From contig OZ241897.1 of assembly GCA_965203535.1 (NCBI GenBank), positions 3,906,001-3,970,000 on the forward strand: a stretch of DNA of 64,000 nucleotides, written 5' to 3'. This document shows positions 34,007-43,825 of this stretch, piece after piece; position 1 is the stretch's first letter; every line of letters starts with the position of its first letter. The notes below the pieces were generated by a model. The model was not told the DNA's origin. It did not search any database and worked only from the letters and a program-made list of their open reading frames with translations. A program made the position numbers and the translations under genes. This stretch comes from JAJDTT01 sp022827025. GTDB lineage: Bacteria; Acidobacteriota; UBA6911; RPQK01; JAJDTT01.

Positions 34007-35209
34007 ATGACCCACCGACTCTACCACCAGGACTCTTATCTCAGGAATTTCCGCGCGCGAGTCACCGGCGTGGACCGGTGGAAGGGGAGACCGGCCGTAG
34101 AGTTGGACCGGAGCTGTTTCTATCCCGCCTCCGGAGGACAGCCTTCGGACCGGGGCCTCTTGGAGGGGTTGCCGGTGGTGGATATGGCGGACGCAGGCGG
34201 CCGGCTGTTGCACGTGCTGGAGCGGGGGGCCCTGGCGGAAGGCCGGGAAGTGAGTGGAAGCCTCGACTGGGAGCGGCGCTTCGACCACATGCAGCAGCAT
34301 ACGGGCCAGCACATCCTGTCGCAGGCCTTCATCCAGGTCCTGGATTGGGACACCGTCTCCTTTCACCTCGGCCGCGAGCTGTGCACCATCGATCTGACGG
34401 GAGACGCGCTGACCCCGGAACTGATCTACGAAGTGGAAGACGTGGCCAACCGGATCATCGTCGAGTGCCGGCCCCTCCGCGTCCACCTGGTCGACGCCGC
34501 CCGCCAGAGCGGGTTTCCTCTTCGCAAGCCCTCCGGCCGGAAGGGAACGCTGCGGATCGTGGAGGTCTCCGACTTCGATTTTTCCGCCTGCGGGGGAACC
34601 CATTGCCGCTCGGCGGGCGAAGTGGGCCTCATCAAGATCCGCCGCTGGGAGCGGGCCAGGAAGCGGGTCCGGGTCGAGTTCTACTGCGGATGGAGAGCTC
34701 TCCGGGACTACCGCTGGAAGAACCGGGCGGTCTACCGGCTCTCCCGGCTCTATTCCCGTCCCGACCGGGAAGTGGTGGAAGCCGCCATGGAGCACCTGGA
34801 GCGGGAAGACGGGCTGCGCAAGAAGCTGGCGGAGGTTCAGGACCGTTACCTCGATTCGGAGGCCGCCCGGCTGCTGGACGGTGCTACGGAGGTGCAGGGC
34901 ATTCGAGTGGTCCGGCGCGTCCTGACCGGGATGGATATGAAGGCGGCGCGCGAACTGGGCCGTAAACTGGTCCAGGACGGCGAAAAGCGGTTGGCGCTGT
35001 TGGGGCTGGAAAGCGAATCTCCGGCGCTCGTCTTCGCCCGGTCGGAGGATCTGCCCTGGCACATGGGCAACTGGATCCGGAAGGCCACCCCTCTCATCGC
35101 CGGCCGGGGAGGGGGCAGTCCCCGCCATGCGCAGGCCCGCGGGTCGCGGCCCGAAGGGTTGACCGAGGCCCTGGACGACGCCATGGAACGGATCGAGGAG
35201 GTCGATTGA
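34007..35209 (+). CDS. Alanyl-tRNA editing protein (AlaX-like, DHHA1-type)
   Basis: The 400-residue protein resembles the editing half of AlaRS. The N-terminal barrel contains CFYPASGGQPSD, the zinc motif HMQQHTGQH (HxxxH), and later CGGTHC, completing the metal site. It should deacylate Ser- or Gly-tRNA(Ala). The C-terminal ~150 residues form a coiled coil and a DHHA1-like domain with GGGSPRHAQARG. The ATG at 34007 gives the standard start. Confidence 0.88.
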   Translation: MTHRLYHQDSYLRNFRARVTGVDRWKGRPAVELDRSCFYPASGGQPSDRGLLEGLPVVDMADAGGRLLHVLERGALAEGREVSGSLDWERRFDHMQQHTGQHILSQAFIQVLDWDTVSFHLGRELCTIDLTGDALTPELIYEVEDVANRIIVECRPLRVHLVDAARQSGFPLRKPSGRKGTLRIVEVSDFDFSACGGTHCRSAGEVGLIKIRRWERARKRVRVEFYCGWRALRDYRWKNRAVYRLSRLYSRPDREVVEAAMEHLEREDGLRKKLAEVQDRYLDSEAARLLDGATEVQGIRVVRRVLTGMDMKAARELGRKLVQDGEKRLALLGLESESPALVFARSEDLPWHMGNWIRKATPLIAGRGGGSPRHAQARGSRPEGLTEALDDAMERIEEVD

Positions 35210-36720
35210 TGCTTCAGCGTCTTGCCGGCGGGCTGATTCTCGCGGGACTGCTCTGGGCTTGCACACAGCCCGCTCCCGTAGTTCCTCCGGTTCTTGAAAT
35301 CGGCCACGAAACCCAGGTTCTGGTGGACGATTTCATTCTGGAACGGACCGAAGCCCTCCAGCGGCGGCTCAATCCGCTGGTCAAGCACGCGGCCAACCCG
35401 TTGTTGAGTCCCGAGCGGCCCTGGGAGGGACGGTCCACATTGCCGGTCACCGTCCTTTTCGATGACGCGGACCGGACCTTCAAGATGTGGTACCGGTGCC
35501 GGGACGAGCTTTCGAGTCCCCGCCGCGGACCGGATCGCTGGGCCTACGCCGTTTCCAGCGACGGCATCTCCTGGGAGAAGCCGAACCTGGGACTGGCCTC
35601 CTTCGCCGGGTCCCGCCGCAACAACCTGGTTCCCTACCCCGTCAGCCGGGTGCTGGTGGACGCCAACGAGACCGATCCCGGGCGCCGCTTCAAGGCCTTG
35701 GGACACGGCAAGATCGAAGCGGAAGGACTGGCCGGCCTGTTGGTGGGATTCTCGCCCGACGGACTTCGCTGGACCGCCCATTCCGCGGGTCCCCTCCTGA
35801 GCGAGACCAAGGGCGACGGGACTTACGCCGGTATCGGGGACACCCACAACATCTTCGGTTGGGACGAACGCTGGGACCGCTACGTGGCCTTCCTGCGGCC
35901 CAGCCGCCGTTACCGGGACATCGGCCTCTCCCACAGCACCGACTTCACGGACTGGCGCCTTCCCAACCCGGTGCTGACTCCCGATCCATCCGATCCGCCG
36001 GGGACCCAGTTCTACGAGATGGCGGTGTTCCGGGATCGGGGCGTCTATTGGGGCCTTCTTTCCGTCTATCATCCCGATTCCCTCATGATCGACGTCCAGT
36101 TGGCCTTCAGCCGCGACGGGGTCGGCTGGCGACGCGCGGGGCGGCGGCATCCCATTCTCACTTACGGGCTTCCGGACCGGTTCGACTCCCACCAGGTGAG
36201 GGCGCTCACGCCGCTTCCGGTGGGCGACGAGATTCGGGTCTACTACGCGGCGGAGAACCGGCCGCACACCCTCACGGCGCAGGATGCGACCCTCCTGAAC
36301 CATGCGGTGGAGGCCGCCCCGGAGGCCCCGGCCGAACAGGGCTGGCTCCGGAACGGGGCCGGGTTCGGGGCCCTGGCCCGATGCCGCCGGGACGGATTCG
36401 TCTCCCTGGACAGCGGTTCCTCGCTCGGGTCCCTGCTGACCCGTCCGTTCACCTTCCGCGGAGATCGCATTGTGATCAACGCGGACGCCACTCGAGGAGA
36501 ATTCCGGGCGGAGATCCTGGATCCCGAGGGCCGCCCTTTGGAGGGTTTCGGCGAGGCGGACGCGGTTCGGATCCAAGGGGATTCCACTCGTCACGTGGCC
36601 GAGTGGAAAGGGGGCCGGGACCTCTCGTCCCTGAAGGGCCGGGCCGTCCGGCTGCGGATCTACGCGACCAATTCCAAGCTCTACTCCTTCACCTGCGCCG
36701 AAGCCGGGAGGCCGAAATGA
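35209..36720 (+). CDS. Lipoprotein with five-bladed beta-propeller glycosidase-like fold
   Basis: ATG 35209 overlaps the TGA of the AlaX gene (TGATG). A lipobox (LLWAC) precedes a GH32/GH43/GH68-like propeller: VLVDDFILERTEALQRR, FKMWYRC, SSDGISWEKPNLGL, and a C-terminal beta-sandwich (residues 395-500). The Asp residues in VDDF and at blade edges are candidate catalytic residues, but no GH family can be named with certainty. The same architecture recurs in the broken gene at 52567. Confidence 0.72.
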   Translation: MLQRLAGGLILAGLLWACTQPAPVVPPVLEIGHETQVLVDDFILERTEALQRRLNPLVKHAANPLLSPERPWEGRSTLPVTVLFDDADRTFKMWYRCRDELSSPRRGPDRWAYAVSSDGISWEKPNLGLASFAGSRRNNLVPYPVSRVLVDANETDPGRRFKALGHGKIEAEGLAGLLVGFSPDGLRWTAHSAGPLLSETKGDGTYAGIGDTHNIFGWDERWDRYVAFLRPSRRYRDIGLSHSTDFTDWRLPNPVLTPDPSDPPGTQFYEMAVFRDRGVYWGLLSVYHPDSLMIDVQLAFSRDGVGWRRAGRRHPILTYGLPDRFDSHQVRALTPLPVGDEIRVYYAAENRPHTLTAQDATLLNHAVEAAPEAPAEQGWLRNGAGFGALARCRRDGFVSLDSGSSLGSLLTRPFTFRGDRIVINADATRGEFRAEILDPEGRPLEGFGEADAVRIQGDSTRHVAEWKGGRDLSSLKGRAVRLRIYATNSKLYSFTCAEAGRPK

Positions 36721-38468
36721 GACGTTTCCTTCTGCTCTGGGTCCCGGGCGCGCTCCTTCTCGCCTCCTGCGGTCAGGCCCCCAGCGTCACCACCGGCAGC
36801 GCCACGCCCCTGGGCCTGGGCGCCCTGAGCCTCAACGGCGAGATTCATCCCAAGGGGATCTACACCACCTGGCATTTCGAGTACGGGCCCACGCCGTCGT
36901 TCGGGTTCAAGACCCGGGAACGGCCGCTGCCGCCCCGTCTGGCGGCCCATTACCGGGAGACCTGGGATGAGGGTGCCGGGGCCTGGGGAAGCTGGTCCCA
37001 GGAGCATATTCATCATCCGGAGGGAGGGGCCTCCGGGGGGTATATCGAATGGCGGCAGCCGGCGGCCAACAACGATTTCAACCACATGGCCGCCGACGTG
37101 CTGCACCTGGTGAAATTTCTCCGGACCGGCCTGGCGCTCCAGTGGCAACAGGAGGGAAACACGGTTCTGGGGGGAGCGGACCCCGATCTGCGGGACGCCC
37201 GAGTCTCCATCTGGGTCCGGGGGGACGGTTGGGACCCCCGGGGATCGGAGCTGATCTGGTGGCTTCAGAGCCAGAGCAATTCCAGGTGGGGGAACCGGGT
37301 CGGATGGCGCCGCGCCAACTGGGCCTACAGCGGAGTCAGCCTCACGGAGCAGCTCCTGGACGGGAACTGGCACCATGTCGTCTACCGTCTCGAGAACGAC
37401 ACCGAGAAGTGGACCTACGGCGGAAAGAACATCGGCCAGGGCCGGGCCTCCCAGCGCTACGAGTACTGGTCCATCGACCGGGCCCTGGGGCACAACAACA
37501 ACAATTTCTTTCATCTGCTGGCGTTTCTGGATCCCCAGGATCCTCCCGTGGGCGCCCTTCATTTCGACGAGTTCGAGCTGACCTACCGCAACGAGTCCCT
37601 CCTCCTGGACAGCAACGGCGGCCGCTTGATTCGCTGGCCGCGTGACGGCCACGGCGATCCCGCGAACCTGACGGACGGGTGGCGGTACGGGGAAGGGAAG
37701 ACGTGGCGTAGCGCGGAGGAGCCGTCCGGTCCTCTGGAATTCGTCTACGGCTTCCAGGATCCGGTGACCATCGAGACGGTTCAGGCGCACCAGAATCCCG
37801 AGTGGCCCAGCCGGGAACTCGAGATCTCGGTTTCCCCCGACGGAGAGTCGTTCACGCCCGTTTGCCGGATGACACTGCCCGAAAAGGGGCATCCCAACGA
37901 CAATTTCGCCCTCGACATCAAGACCGGGCTGTCGGTCGAGGCCGCTTTTCTGAAAGTCCGCGTGCTGTCGGGCTACGGTTCGCGACACTGGGGTCTGGGA
38001 GAGATCGAGGTCTTCGGCAGCGGCGCCAGGATGCTTCCCGACGACGATCTCTACCACGTGAACCAGGACGTCTGGGACCTGCGGCCGGGCGACACCGTTC
38101 ACTACCGGCTGGTGGCCACCGGGGATGAAGGCGTCTCGCGCGGCGAGACCAGGAGTTTCGTCCTCTCCTCGGACCGCCGCCCCCACCTGCGGGCGCTGGA
38201 ACTGCTTCGTCTGACCGGGACCACGGCCCGGCTGCAGGGAAGGCTCTCCCCCATGGGCATGGTCACCCATTACCACTTCGAATACGGCGCCGGGCCCGGT
38301 TTGGGGAAGAAGACCCCGTTGGCCTACGCCGGCGCCGAGATCACCCCCCGCTCCGTCTTCGCCAGTCTGGACGGCCTGGAGCCGTCGACCCGCTACCACT
38401 ATCGTCTGGTGGGCATCAACGGCGACGGCGTGGTCCGGAGCGAGACCCTGTCGTTTCTGACGCCATGA
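36717..38468 (+). CDS. Exported lipoprotein with LamG-like and F5/8-type C domains
   Basis: A lipobox (LLLASC) is followed by a concanavalin/LamG-like domain (about 60-300, DARVSIWVRGDGWDPRGSEL), then a discoidin (F5/8 type C) carbohydrate-binding domain (about 300-440), and two fibronectin-III-like modules (HYRLVATGDEGVSRGETRSF and HYRLVGINGDGVVRSETLSF). It most likely binds polysaccharide at the cell surface and has no visible catalytic motif. Start and upstream stop overlap (ATGA). Confidence 0.75.
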   Translation: MRRFLLLWVPGALLLASCGQAPSVTTGSATPLGLGALSLNGEIHPKGIYTTWHFEYGPTPSFGFKTRERPLPPRLAAHYRETWDEGAGAWGSWSQEHIHHPEGGASGGYIEWRQPAANNDFNHMAADVLHLVKFLRTGLALQWQQEGNTVLGGADPDLRDARVSIWVRGDGWDPRGSELIWWLQSQSNSRWGNRVGWRRANWAYSGVSLTEQLLDGNWHHVVYRLENDTEKWTYGGKNIGQGRASQRYEYWSIDRALGHNNNNFFHLLAFLDPQDPPVGALHFDEFELTYRNESLLLDSNGGRLIRWPRDGHGDPANLTDGWRYGEGKTWRSAEEPSGPLEFVYGFQDPVTIETVQAHQNPEWPSRELEISVSPDGESFTPVCRMTLPEKGHPNDNFALDIKTGLSVEAAFLKVRVLSGYGSRHWGLGEIEVFGSGARMLPDDDLYHVNQDVWDLRPGDTVHYRLVATGDEGVSRGETRSFVLSSDRRPHLRALELLRLTGTTARLQGRLSPMGMVTHYHFEYGAGPGLGKKTPLAYAGAEITPRSVFASLDGLEPSTRYHYRLVGINGDGVVRSETLSFLTP

Positions 38469-38570
38469 CGGGGAAAGGCCAGAAAACATGACGTGTGAGG
38501 ATCCGAATTCCGGCTTCCCGGCCAGGGCATCCGGGGCAGAACATTCGCGCCGTCAGGCGGGAGGTCCCCG

Positions 38571-39527
38571 GTGAACCCGTCCCGGTTCCTGGAGGCCCGG
38601 CGACGCCTGGCGAAGGTGGCCCGGGTGACTCCGCTGGTGCAGTCCAAGCTCGATCCCGGGCTCCACTTCAAGGCCGAGAACCTGCAGGTGACCGGCTCCT
38701 TCAAGATCCGGGCCGCCTACAACCAGATGGTCCAACTGGACCAGGATCAGCGGGGCCGGGGCATCGTCACCTCCAGCTCCGGGAACTTCGCCCAGGCGGT
38801 GGCCTATGCCGCCAAGCTGCTGGGAATCTCGGCCAAGATTGTGATGATGGAGAACTCCAACCCCCTGAAGGTGTCGGGCACTCGGCGCTGGGGTGGCGAG
38901 GTTGTCTTTTGCGAGAGCCGTTTCGAGGCGCGGGACCGGACCGTGCAGCGGATCCGCGAGGAGGAGGACCGCAGCACGGTCCACCCCTACGACCACGCCG
39001 CCGCGGTGGCGGGAAACGGGTCTGCCGGACTGGAGATCTTGGAGCAACTGGACCAGGTGGAGAACGTCGTGGTTCCCATCAGCGGCGGAGGACTCATCAG
39101 TGGAATCGCCGTGGCCGTCAAGGAACGGAAACCCTCGGTCAAAGTGTGGGGCATTCAACCGCGGGGCTCCAACGCCACGTATCTCTCCTTCCGGAAAAAG
39201 GAACCGGTGGCCCTGGACCGGGCCGACACCGTAGCGGACGGCCTCACCGTCACCCGGCCCGGAAGCCTGACCTTCCCCCTGATCCTCCGCTACGTGGACG
39301 GAGTGGAGATAGTGGAGGAAGACTCGATCCTATACAGTGTGGGCCACCTCGTGGGAGAGGAGAAGCTGGTGGTGGAACCCTCCGGAGCCGTTCCGCTGGC
39401 AGCGATTCTGGAGGGCAAGGTGCCCCTGCGAAACACGGTTCTGGTCCTGAGCGGGGGAAACATGGGGCAGGAGGTCATGAGCCGGTCTCTTGATCTCTTC
39501 TCCGAGGGAAGGAGTCCAAGAAGATGA
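38571..39527 (+). CDS. PLP-dependent threonine/serine dehydratase-like protein
   Basis: This fold-type II PLP enzyme of 318 residues has the Schiff-base lysine in GSFKIRAAYNQM, the SSGNFAQAVAYAA substrate/phosphate loop and the glycine loop VVPISGGGLISGIA. The family includes threonine dehydratase and serine racemase; this protein lacks the ACT regulatory domain of biosynthetic IlvA. It starts at GTG 38571, after about 100 bp of spacer, and overlaps the sialidase-like gene at ATGA. Confidence 0.87.
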   Translation: MNPSRFLEARRRLAKVARVTPLVQSKLDPGLHFKAENLQVTGSFKIRAAYNQMVQLDQDQRGRGIVTSSSGNFAQAVAYAAKLLGISAKIVMMENSNPLKVSGTRRWGGEVVFCESRFEARDRTVQRIREEEDRSTVHPYDHAAAVAGNGSAGLEILEQLDQVENVVVPISGGGLISGIAVAVKERKPSVKVWGIQPRGSNATYLSFRKKEPVALDRADTVADGLTVTRPGSLTFPLILRYVDGVEIVEEDSILYSVGHLVGEEKLVVEPSGAVPLAAILEGKVPLRNTVLVLSGGNMGQEVMSRSLDLFSEGRSPRR

Positions 39528-40648
39528 TCGGATCCATTCGAATGTCCTGCGGACGGATGTGCAAGGGAGGCTTGATCCTGGGAGTTCTCTGGTGCCTTGC
39601 CTGGGAAATCCGGGCCCAGGAGGCCTTCGTCATGGACGAGTTGCAGGCGGAACGGGTGATCGTGGCTCCGGGCGGCTATTTCCCGCGGATGGAGATCCTG
39701 AAGAACGGCGACCTGCTGGTCTCGGTGAAGGCGGGAGCCGCGCACGTGGGCAAGACGGGCCGCGTCGACCTGGTGCGCTCCACCGACGGCGGGCGCACCT
39801 GGGGCAAGCCGGTGACCGTGTTCGACCTTCCCGGACGGGACGACGCCATCGACGCCATGGGACGGCTCTCGGACGGCACCTTGATCGCCGGCATCGTCTC
39901 CTATTCCTGGGCGGGTGAGCGCTACACCGGGGAGGGTTGGAGCGCCGACACCTGGGTGATCCGCTCCTCCGACAACGGGCACACCTGGACCGAGCCGGTC
40001 AAGCTGGAAGCCACGCCCCACGACTGGCTCTACCCCTTCGGGCGTCCCGTGGAGCTGGAGGACGGGACGGTCCTTTTGTCCGGATACGGTTCGGCGCTTC
40101 CCAGGGACCGGAAGACGCCAACGACATCGTGGGTGGTGCGGTCCCGGGACGGCGGCAAGACCTGGGGCGAGTACGCCGCGGTGGCGACCCGTTTCGACGA
40201 GCTCTGCATTGCCCGCCTGCCTTCCGGAAAGCTGGTCGCCGTCCTGCGGGCGACGGGCGGCTCCACCTCCCTCTCCTTCTCCTCCGACGGCGGGCGGACC
40301 TGGAGCGAAACGCGCCGCTTGACCGGGGCCGCGGAACATCCCGCGGACCTGCTGGTCCTGGCCGACGGGAGACTGCTGGTCACCTTCGGCGTGCGCCATC
40401 AGCCTTACGGCGTCCAGGCCATGCTCAGCCGGGACGGAGGCGAGACCTGGTCCGAGAAGAAGAGGATCCTGTTGGCGTGGGACGGCGAACACGGCGATCT
40501 GGGCTATCCGGTCTCCATCCAGAGGCCCGACGGCAGGATCGTCACCGCCTACTACATCGTCTACGGTGAACGGGACACCCGGGGCGAAAAGGGTATCGCC
40601 ATCAAGAACTCCTTCACCAAGGCGGTCATCTGGTCGCCGCCCCGATGA
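39524..40648 (+). CDS. Exported sialidase-like BNR-repeat protein
   Basis: A signal sequence (GLILGVLWCLAWEIRAQ) precedes a six-bladed propeller with Asp-box repeats (STDGGRTW, SSDNGHTW, SRDGGKTW, SSDGGRTW, SRDGGETW). The N-terminal RMEILKNGDLL strand corresponds to the position of the Arg triad in exo-sialidases. Whether it cleaves sialic acid or another sugar cannot be told. It overlaps both neighbours at ATGA junctions. Confidence 0.85.
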   Translation: MIGSIRMSCGRMCKGGLILGVLWCLAWEIRAQEAFVMDELQAERVIVAPGGYFPRMEILKNGDLLVSVKAGAAHVGKTGRVDLVRSTDGGRTWGKPVTVFDLPGRDDAIDAMGRLSDGTLIAGIVSYSWAGERYTGEGWSADTWVIRSSDNGHTWTEPVKLEATPHDWLYPFGRPVELEDGTVLLSGYGSALPRDRKTPTTSWVVRSRDGGKTWGEYAAVATRFDELCIARLPSGKLVAVLRATGGSTSLSFSSDGGRTWSETRRLTGAAEHPADLLVLADGRLLVTFGVRHQPYGVQAMLSRDGGETWSEKKRILLAWDGEHGDLGYPVSIQRPDGRIVTAYYIVYGERDTRGEKGIAIKNSFTKAVIWSPPR

Positions 40649-42480
40649 GCCGGGCCCGGAGAGCCCGGCGGGCCCGGTCCCGAGCCGCCCGGCGGCGGAA
40701 GCCGCCACGCCCGCCGGGCCGATTCGACACGTCCCGGCTGTTTCCCCTGTTTCTCTTTCTGGCGGTGCTGGGCCTCTACGCGCCGTCGGCCGGGAACGAA
40801 TTCGTCTACGACGACAACGAGGTGATCGTCAACCAGAAGGCGCCCGCCTCGTTCGCCGACGTGGCCGGGATCTTCGGCGAACGCCACTTCCCCAACCTCC
40901 CCTATTACCGTCCCGTCACCCGGACCACTCTGCTGCTGCAGAAGACCTTCCATGGGGACGACCCGGCGCCGTTTCACCTCTTGAACGCCGCCTTCATGGC
41001 CTTGGCCGCCGTGGTGGTCTATTTCCTGCTGCGCCTCCCCGTTTTCGGGGTGGCCCGGACGCCGGCGCTCCTGGGAGCGGCCCTCTTCGCGCTGCATCCC
41101 GTCGCGTCCTCCTGCGTCTACCCCACCGCCTCCGGCCGGGAGACCCTGTTGCCCTCGCTCTGGACCCTCCTGTCGGTTTACGCCTACCTGCGGCGAGGCC
41201 GGGGCTGGCGCGCACTCTCGCTGGTGGCCTTCACCGGCGCCCTCTTCAGCAAGGAGCAGGCGGTGGTGATTCCTGCTCTCTTCGTGCTGGCGGACGTTGC
41301 GGGAATCACGCCGGACCCGCCCCGGTGGGATATCCGCCGTTGGTTCGTCCGCTACCTGCCGCTGCTTCCGATCCTGGCGGGATATTTCTGGATTCGCCAC
41401 CTGCTCTTCGGCGGGACCGAGTACGCCTTCGGCGAGTTCACGGGTCCGCTGTTCAGCCTGGGCTACGCCTTCCAGACGGTGTTCCTGCCCTCCGTAGAAC
41501 TGGTCTACGAACCCACCCTGCCGATCTGGCTCTCGTGGCCCCGCTTGATCGTGTCGTGTCTGGCCGTCGCCGGGTTGCTGGTCCTGGCCCTGCGCATGGA
41601 GTCCCGGCGCCGTCCCGTTCTCCTCTTCTGGTCGGGCTGGTTCCTGGTGACCCTGGCCCCCACCGCCAACATCATCCAACAGGAGGCCAAGTACGACGAG
41701 CGCTACCTGTTCCTGGCTTCCCTGGCGCTGATCGCCGTCGCCGCGGCCGTGGTCTCCCGGGGAGACTGGTCCGGGCGGACCGGCGGGACCGTTACCGCAG
41801 TGGGCGTCCTGCTGGCCGGCGTCGCCGGGCTCATCAGCTTCCACCGCTCCGCCTACTTCCACGACAACCTGGCCTTCAGCCGCCAGTGGCTCCGGACCGA
41901 TCCCCAATCGGTCAACGCCCACTACAACCTGGGCTTCGGTCTCGCCCAACTGGGACGTCACCAGGAGGCGGTGGTGGCCTATGAGCGGGCTCTGGAGATC
42001 GAGCCGGACTACGGTTTCGCGCACAACAACCTGGGGAACGCCCTGAACAAGGTGGGGAAGCGCGAGGAGGCGATCCGGCACTTCCGAAACGCCCTGGAAC
42101 TCGATCCCACCTATGCCGAGGCGCACCATAACCTGGCCAATGTCCTGGTGGAGGAGAACCGGCTCGGCGAGGCGTTGGAGCATTTGCGGGAGGCCGTGCG
42201 GCTGCGTCCCGACTTCGCCGAGGCCCACAACAACCTGGGGAACCTGCTCACCCGAAGAGGGGAGGCCGCGGAGGCGGTTTCCCACTACCGTTCGGCCCTG
42301 GAGTTGACGCCCGGGTATGCCGAGGCTCACAACAACCTGGCCAATGCGCTGGTGGCGTTGGGACGGCTTCGGGAGGCGATTTCCCACTACTCGGAGGCCA
42401 TTCGGCTTCGGCCCGACTATCCCGAGGCGCGGCGCAACAGGGAGCTGGTCCTGATGGAGTTGACGAGAAGGGGAGGTTGA
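40645..42480 (+). CDS. Membrane protein with TPR repeats (TMTC/PMT-like)
   Basis: The first 410 residues hold about ten hydrophobic segments with the DDNEVIVNQKAP and RPVTRTTLLLQ segments of the eukaryotic TMTC O-mannosyltransferase-like family. Residues 425-605 are five or six TPR units (for example AHNNLGNALNKVGKREEAIR). A glycosyltransferase acting on exported proteins is plausible from this architecture but is inference. It ends the 34-42 kb plus-strand run. Confidence 0.85.
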   Translation: MSRARRARRARSRAARRRKPPRPPGRFDTSRLFPLFLFLAVLGLYAPSAGNEFVYDDNEVIVNQKAPASFADVAGIFGERHFPNLPYYRPVTRTTLLLQKTFHGDDPAPFHLLNAAFMALAAVVVYFLLRLPVFGVARTPALLGAALFALHPVASSCVYPTASGRETLLPSLWTLLSVYAYLRRGRGWRALSLVAFTGALFSKEQAVVIPALFVLADVAGITPDPPRWDIRRWFVRYLPLLPILAGYFWIRHLLFGGTEYAFGEFTGPLFSLGYAFQTVFLPSVELVYEPTLPIWLSWPRLIVSCLAVAGLLVLALRMESRRRPVLLFWSGWFLVTLAPTANIIQQEAKYDERYLFLASLALIAVAAAVVSRGDWSGRTGGTVTAVGVLLAGVAGLISFHRSAYFHDNLAFSRQWLRTDPQSVNAHYNLGFGLAQLGRHQEAVVAYERALEIEPDYGFAHNNLGNALNKVGKREEAIRHFRNALELDPTYAEAHHNLANVLVEENRLGEALEHLREAVRLRPDFAEAHNNLGNLLTRRGEAAEAVSHYRSALELTPGYAEAHNNLANALVALGRLREAISHYSEAIRLRPDYPEARRNRELVLMELTRRGG

Positions 42481-42632
42481 GTCTGCCCCGGCCCGTCCGG
42501 TTCCGATCATCCAGCCGGCTGCGGCGCCGGCCGGGTTTGGAGAAGCGATTCGTCGTGTCCCTCCAGTCCTGCATCGTCGCCCGCTCGCGCTGTCACCTGC
42601 CGACCCCAGACCGACTGAACCCGAACGCGTTC

Positions 42633-42661
42633 TTGACGATTGACGTCTGGACGTCTATACT
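42633..42661 (+). promoter_or_regulatory. Sigma-70-type promoter of the methyltransferase gene
   Basis: TTGACG (42633-42638) and TATACT (42656-42661) are 17 nt apart, a near-consensus sigma-70 pair. The transcription start should be near 42668, leaving at most a 6-nt leader before the GTG start at 42674. Confidence 0.75.
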
Positions 42662-42673
42662 AGTCCTCACATC

Positions 42674-43825
42674 GTGGCGAATACCAGGAGGGTCAGGCAT
42701 GCTCCGGGGCGGGTGCGTGACGCCATACTCCAAATCCTGACTCTCACGTCCGAAGCCTTGTCCGTACAGCAGATCGAGGAACGCGTCACACGCGTCATGG
42801 GTTCAACGCCCGAGTCTTCGGTTCGATCTTACTTGAGACTGAACACACCGGACTTGTTCTGCCGGGAGAAACGGGGTGTCTACCGGCTTCGCCAAGGTTA
42901 CGCAGGTGGTTGGCAGCGTCCCCTGACGAGTACGGAAACATGGAATGAGCCTTTCCACTATGGGAGAGCGACGCTGGTCCACGCAGATTGTTTTGACTGG
43001 CTTGATCGCCGGGGCGATGAGACGATCCACGCCGTGGTTACGGATCCGCCTTACGGCCTGAAGGAATACTCGCCGAAGGAGCAGCGGAAATTGAGACGGG
43101 GCAAAGGGGGAGTCTGGCGGATTCCTCCTTCCTTCGATGGGCACACGAGATCTCCTTTACCCCGTTTCACGACCCTGACCGATTCACAGCGTGAGCATGT
43201 GCGCACGTTTTTCTTCGTCTGGGCGCGTCTCCTGGCTCCCAAGTTGGTACCTGGGGCAAACGTGATCGTTGCGTCCAATCCGTTGCTCTCCTACATCGTC
43301 TCCAATGCGCTTTCCGATGCCGGGTTGGAGCGCAGGGGTGAAATAATTCGCCTGGTGATGACCATGCGGGGAGGCGATCGTCCGAAAGCGGCCCACCTCG
43401 AGTTCAAGGGCGTCAGCGTCATGCCGAGGTCGATGTGGGAACCCTGGGTCCTGTTTCGCAAACCACTGGAGGGGAGGGTGCAGGACAATCTCCGGAAGTG
43501 GAAGACGGGAGGATTTCGGCGACCCACGGACGATAAACCGTTTGGCGATGTCATCAGATCCTCGCCGACAAGAAAGAACGAACGGCTGCTGGCTCCGCAC
43601 CCGAGCCTGAAGCCGCAACAGTTCTTACGGCAGCTCGTGAGAGGCGTTCTGCCTTTGAGCGAGGGCGTGGTCGTTGACCCCTTCGCGGGAGCGGGCTCTA
43701 CGCTGGCGGCAGCCGAGACATTGGGTTACGAGTCGATCGGGGTAGAGAAAGATCCCTATTTTTTCGAGATGGGGGTCGATGCCATTCCTTTGCTCACCCG
43801 GGTTGCCGGCAATGGTGCAAGTTGA
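42674..43825 (+). CDS. Orphan beta-class DNA (adenine-N6?) methyltransferase with N-terminal winged helix
   Basis: The 383-residue protein has catalytic motif IV DPPYGL (D124-Y127) ahead of the SAM-binding motif I VDPFAGAGSTLAAA (near 335-345), the permuted order of beta-class methyltransferases. DPPY predicts exocyclic amino methylation, most likely N6-adenine. Residues 12-75 form a winged-helix-like domain (ILTLTSEALSVQQIEERV) that could recognise DNA. No endonuclease gene is adjacent. GTG at 42674 follows a strong promoter by about 6 nt. Confidence 0.88.
   Translation: MANTRRVRHAPGRVRDAILQILTLTSEALSVQQIEERVTRVMGSTPESSVRSYLRLNTPDLFCREKRGVYRLRQGYAGGWQRPLTSTETWNEPFHYGRATLVHADCFDWLDRRGDETIHAVVTDPPYGLKEYSPKEQRKLRRGKGGVWRIPPSFDGHTRSPLPRFTTLTDSQREHVRTFFFVWARLLAPKLVPGANVIVASNPLLSYIVSNALSDAGLERRGEIIRLVMTMRGGDRPKAAHLEFKGVSVMPRSMWEPWVLFRKPLEGRVQDNLRKWKTGGFRRPTDDKPFGDVIRSSPTRKNERLLAPHPSLKPQQFLRQLVRGVLPLSEGVVVDPFAGAGSTLAAAETLGYESIGVEKDPYFFEMGVDAIPLLTRVAGNGAS

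Noticed and set aside
35487..36716. Extension of the 36717 lipoprotein gene 410 codons upstream
   Set aside because: The added part is out of frame with the propeller gene and has shadow composition; ATG 36717 begins a standard lipoprotein signal peptide.
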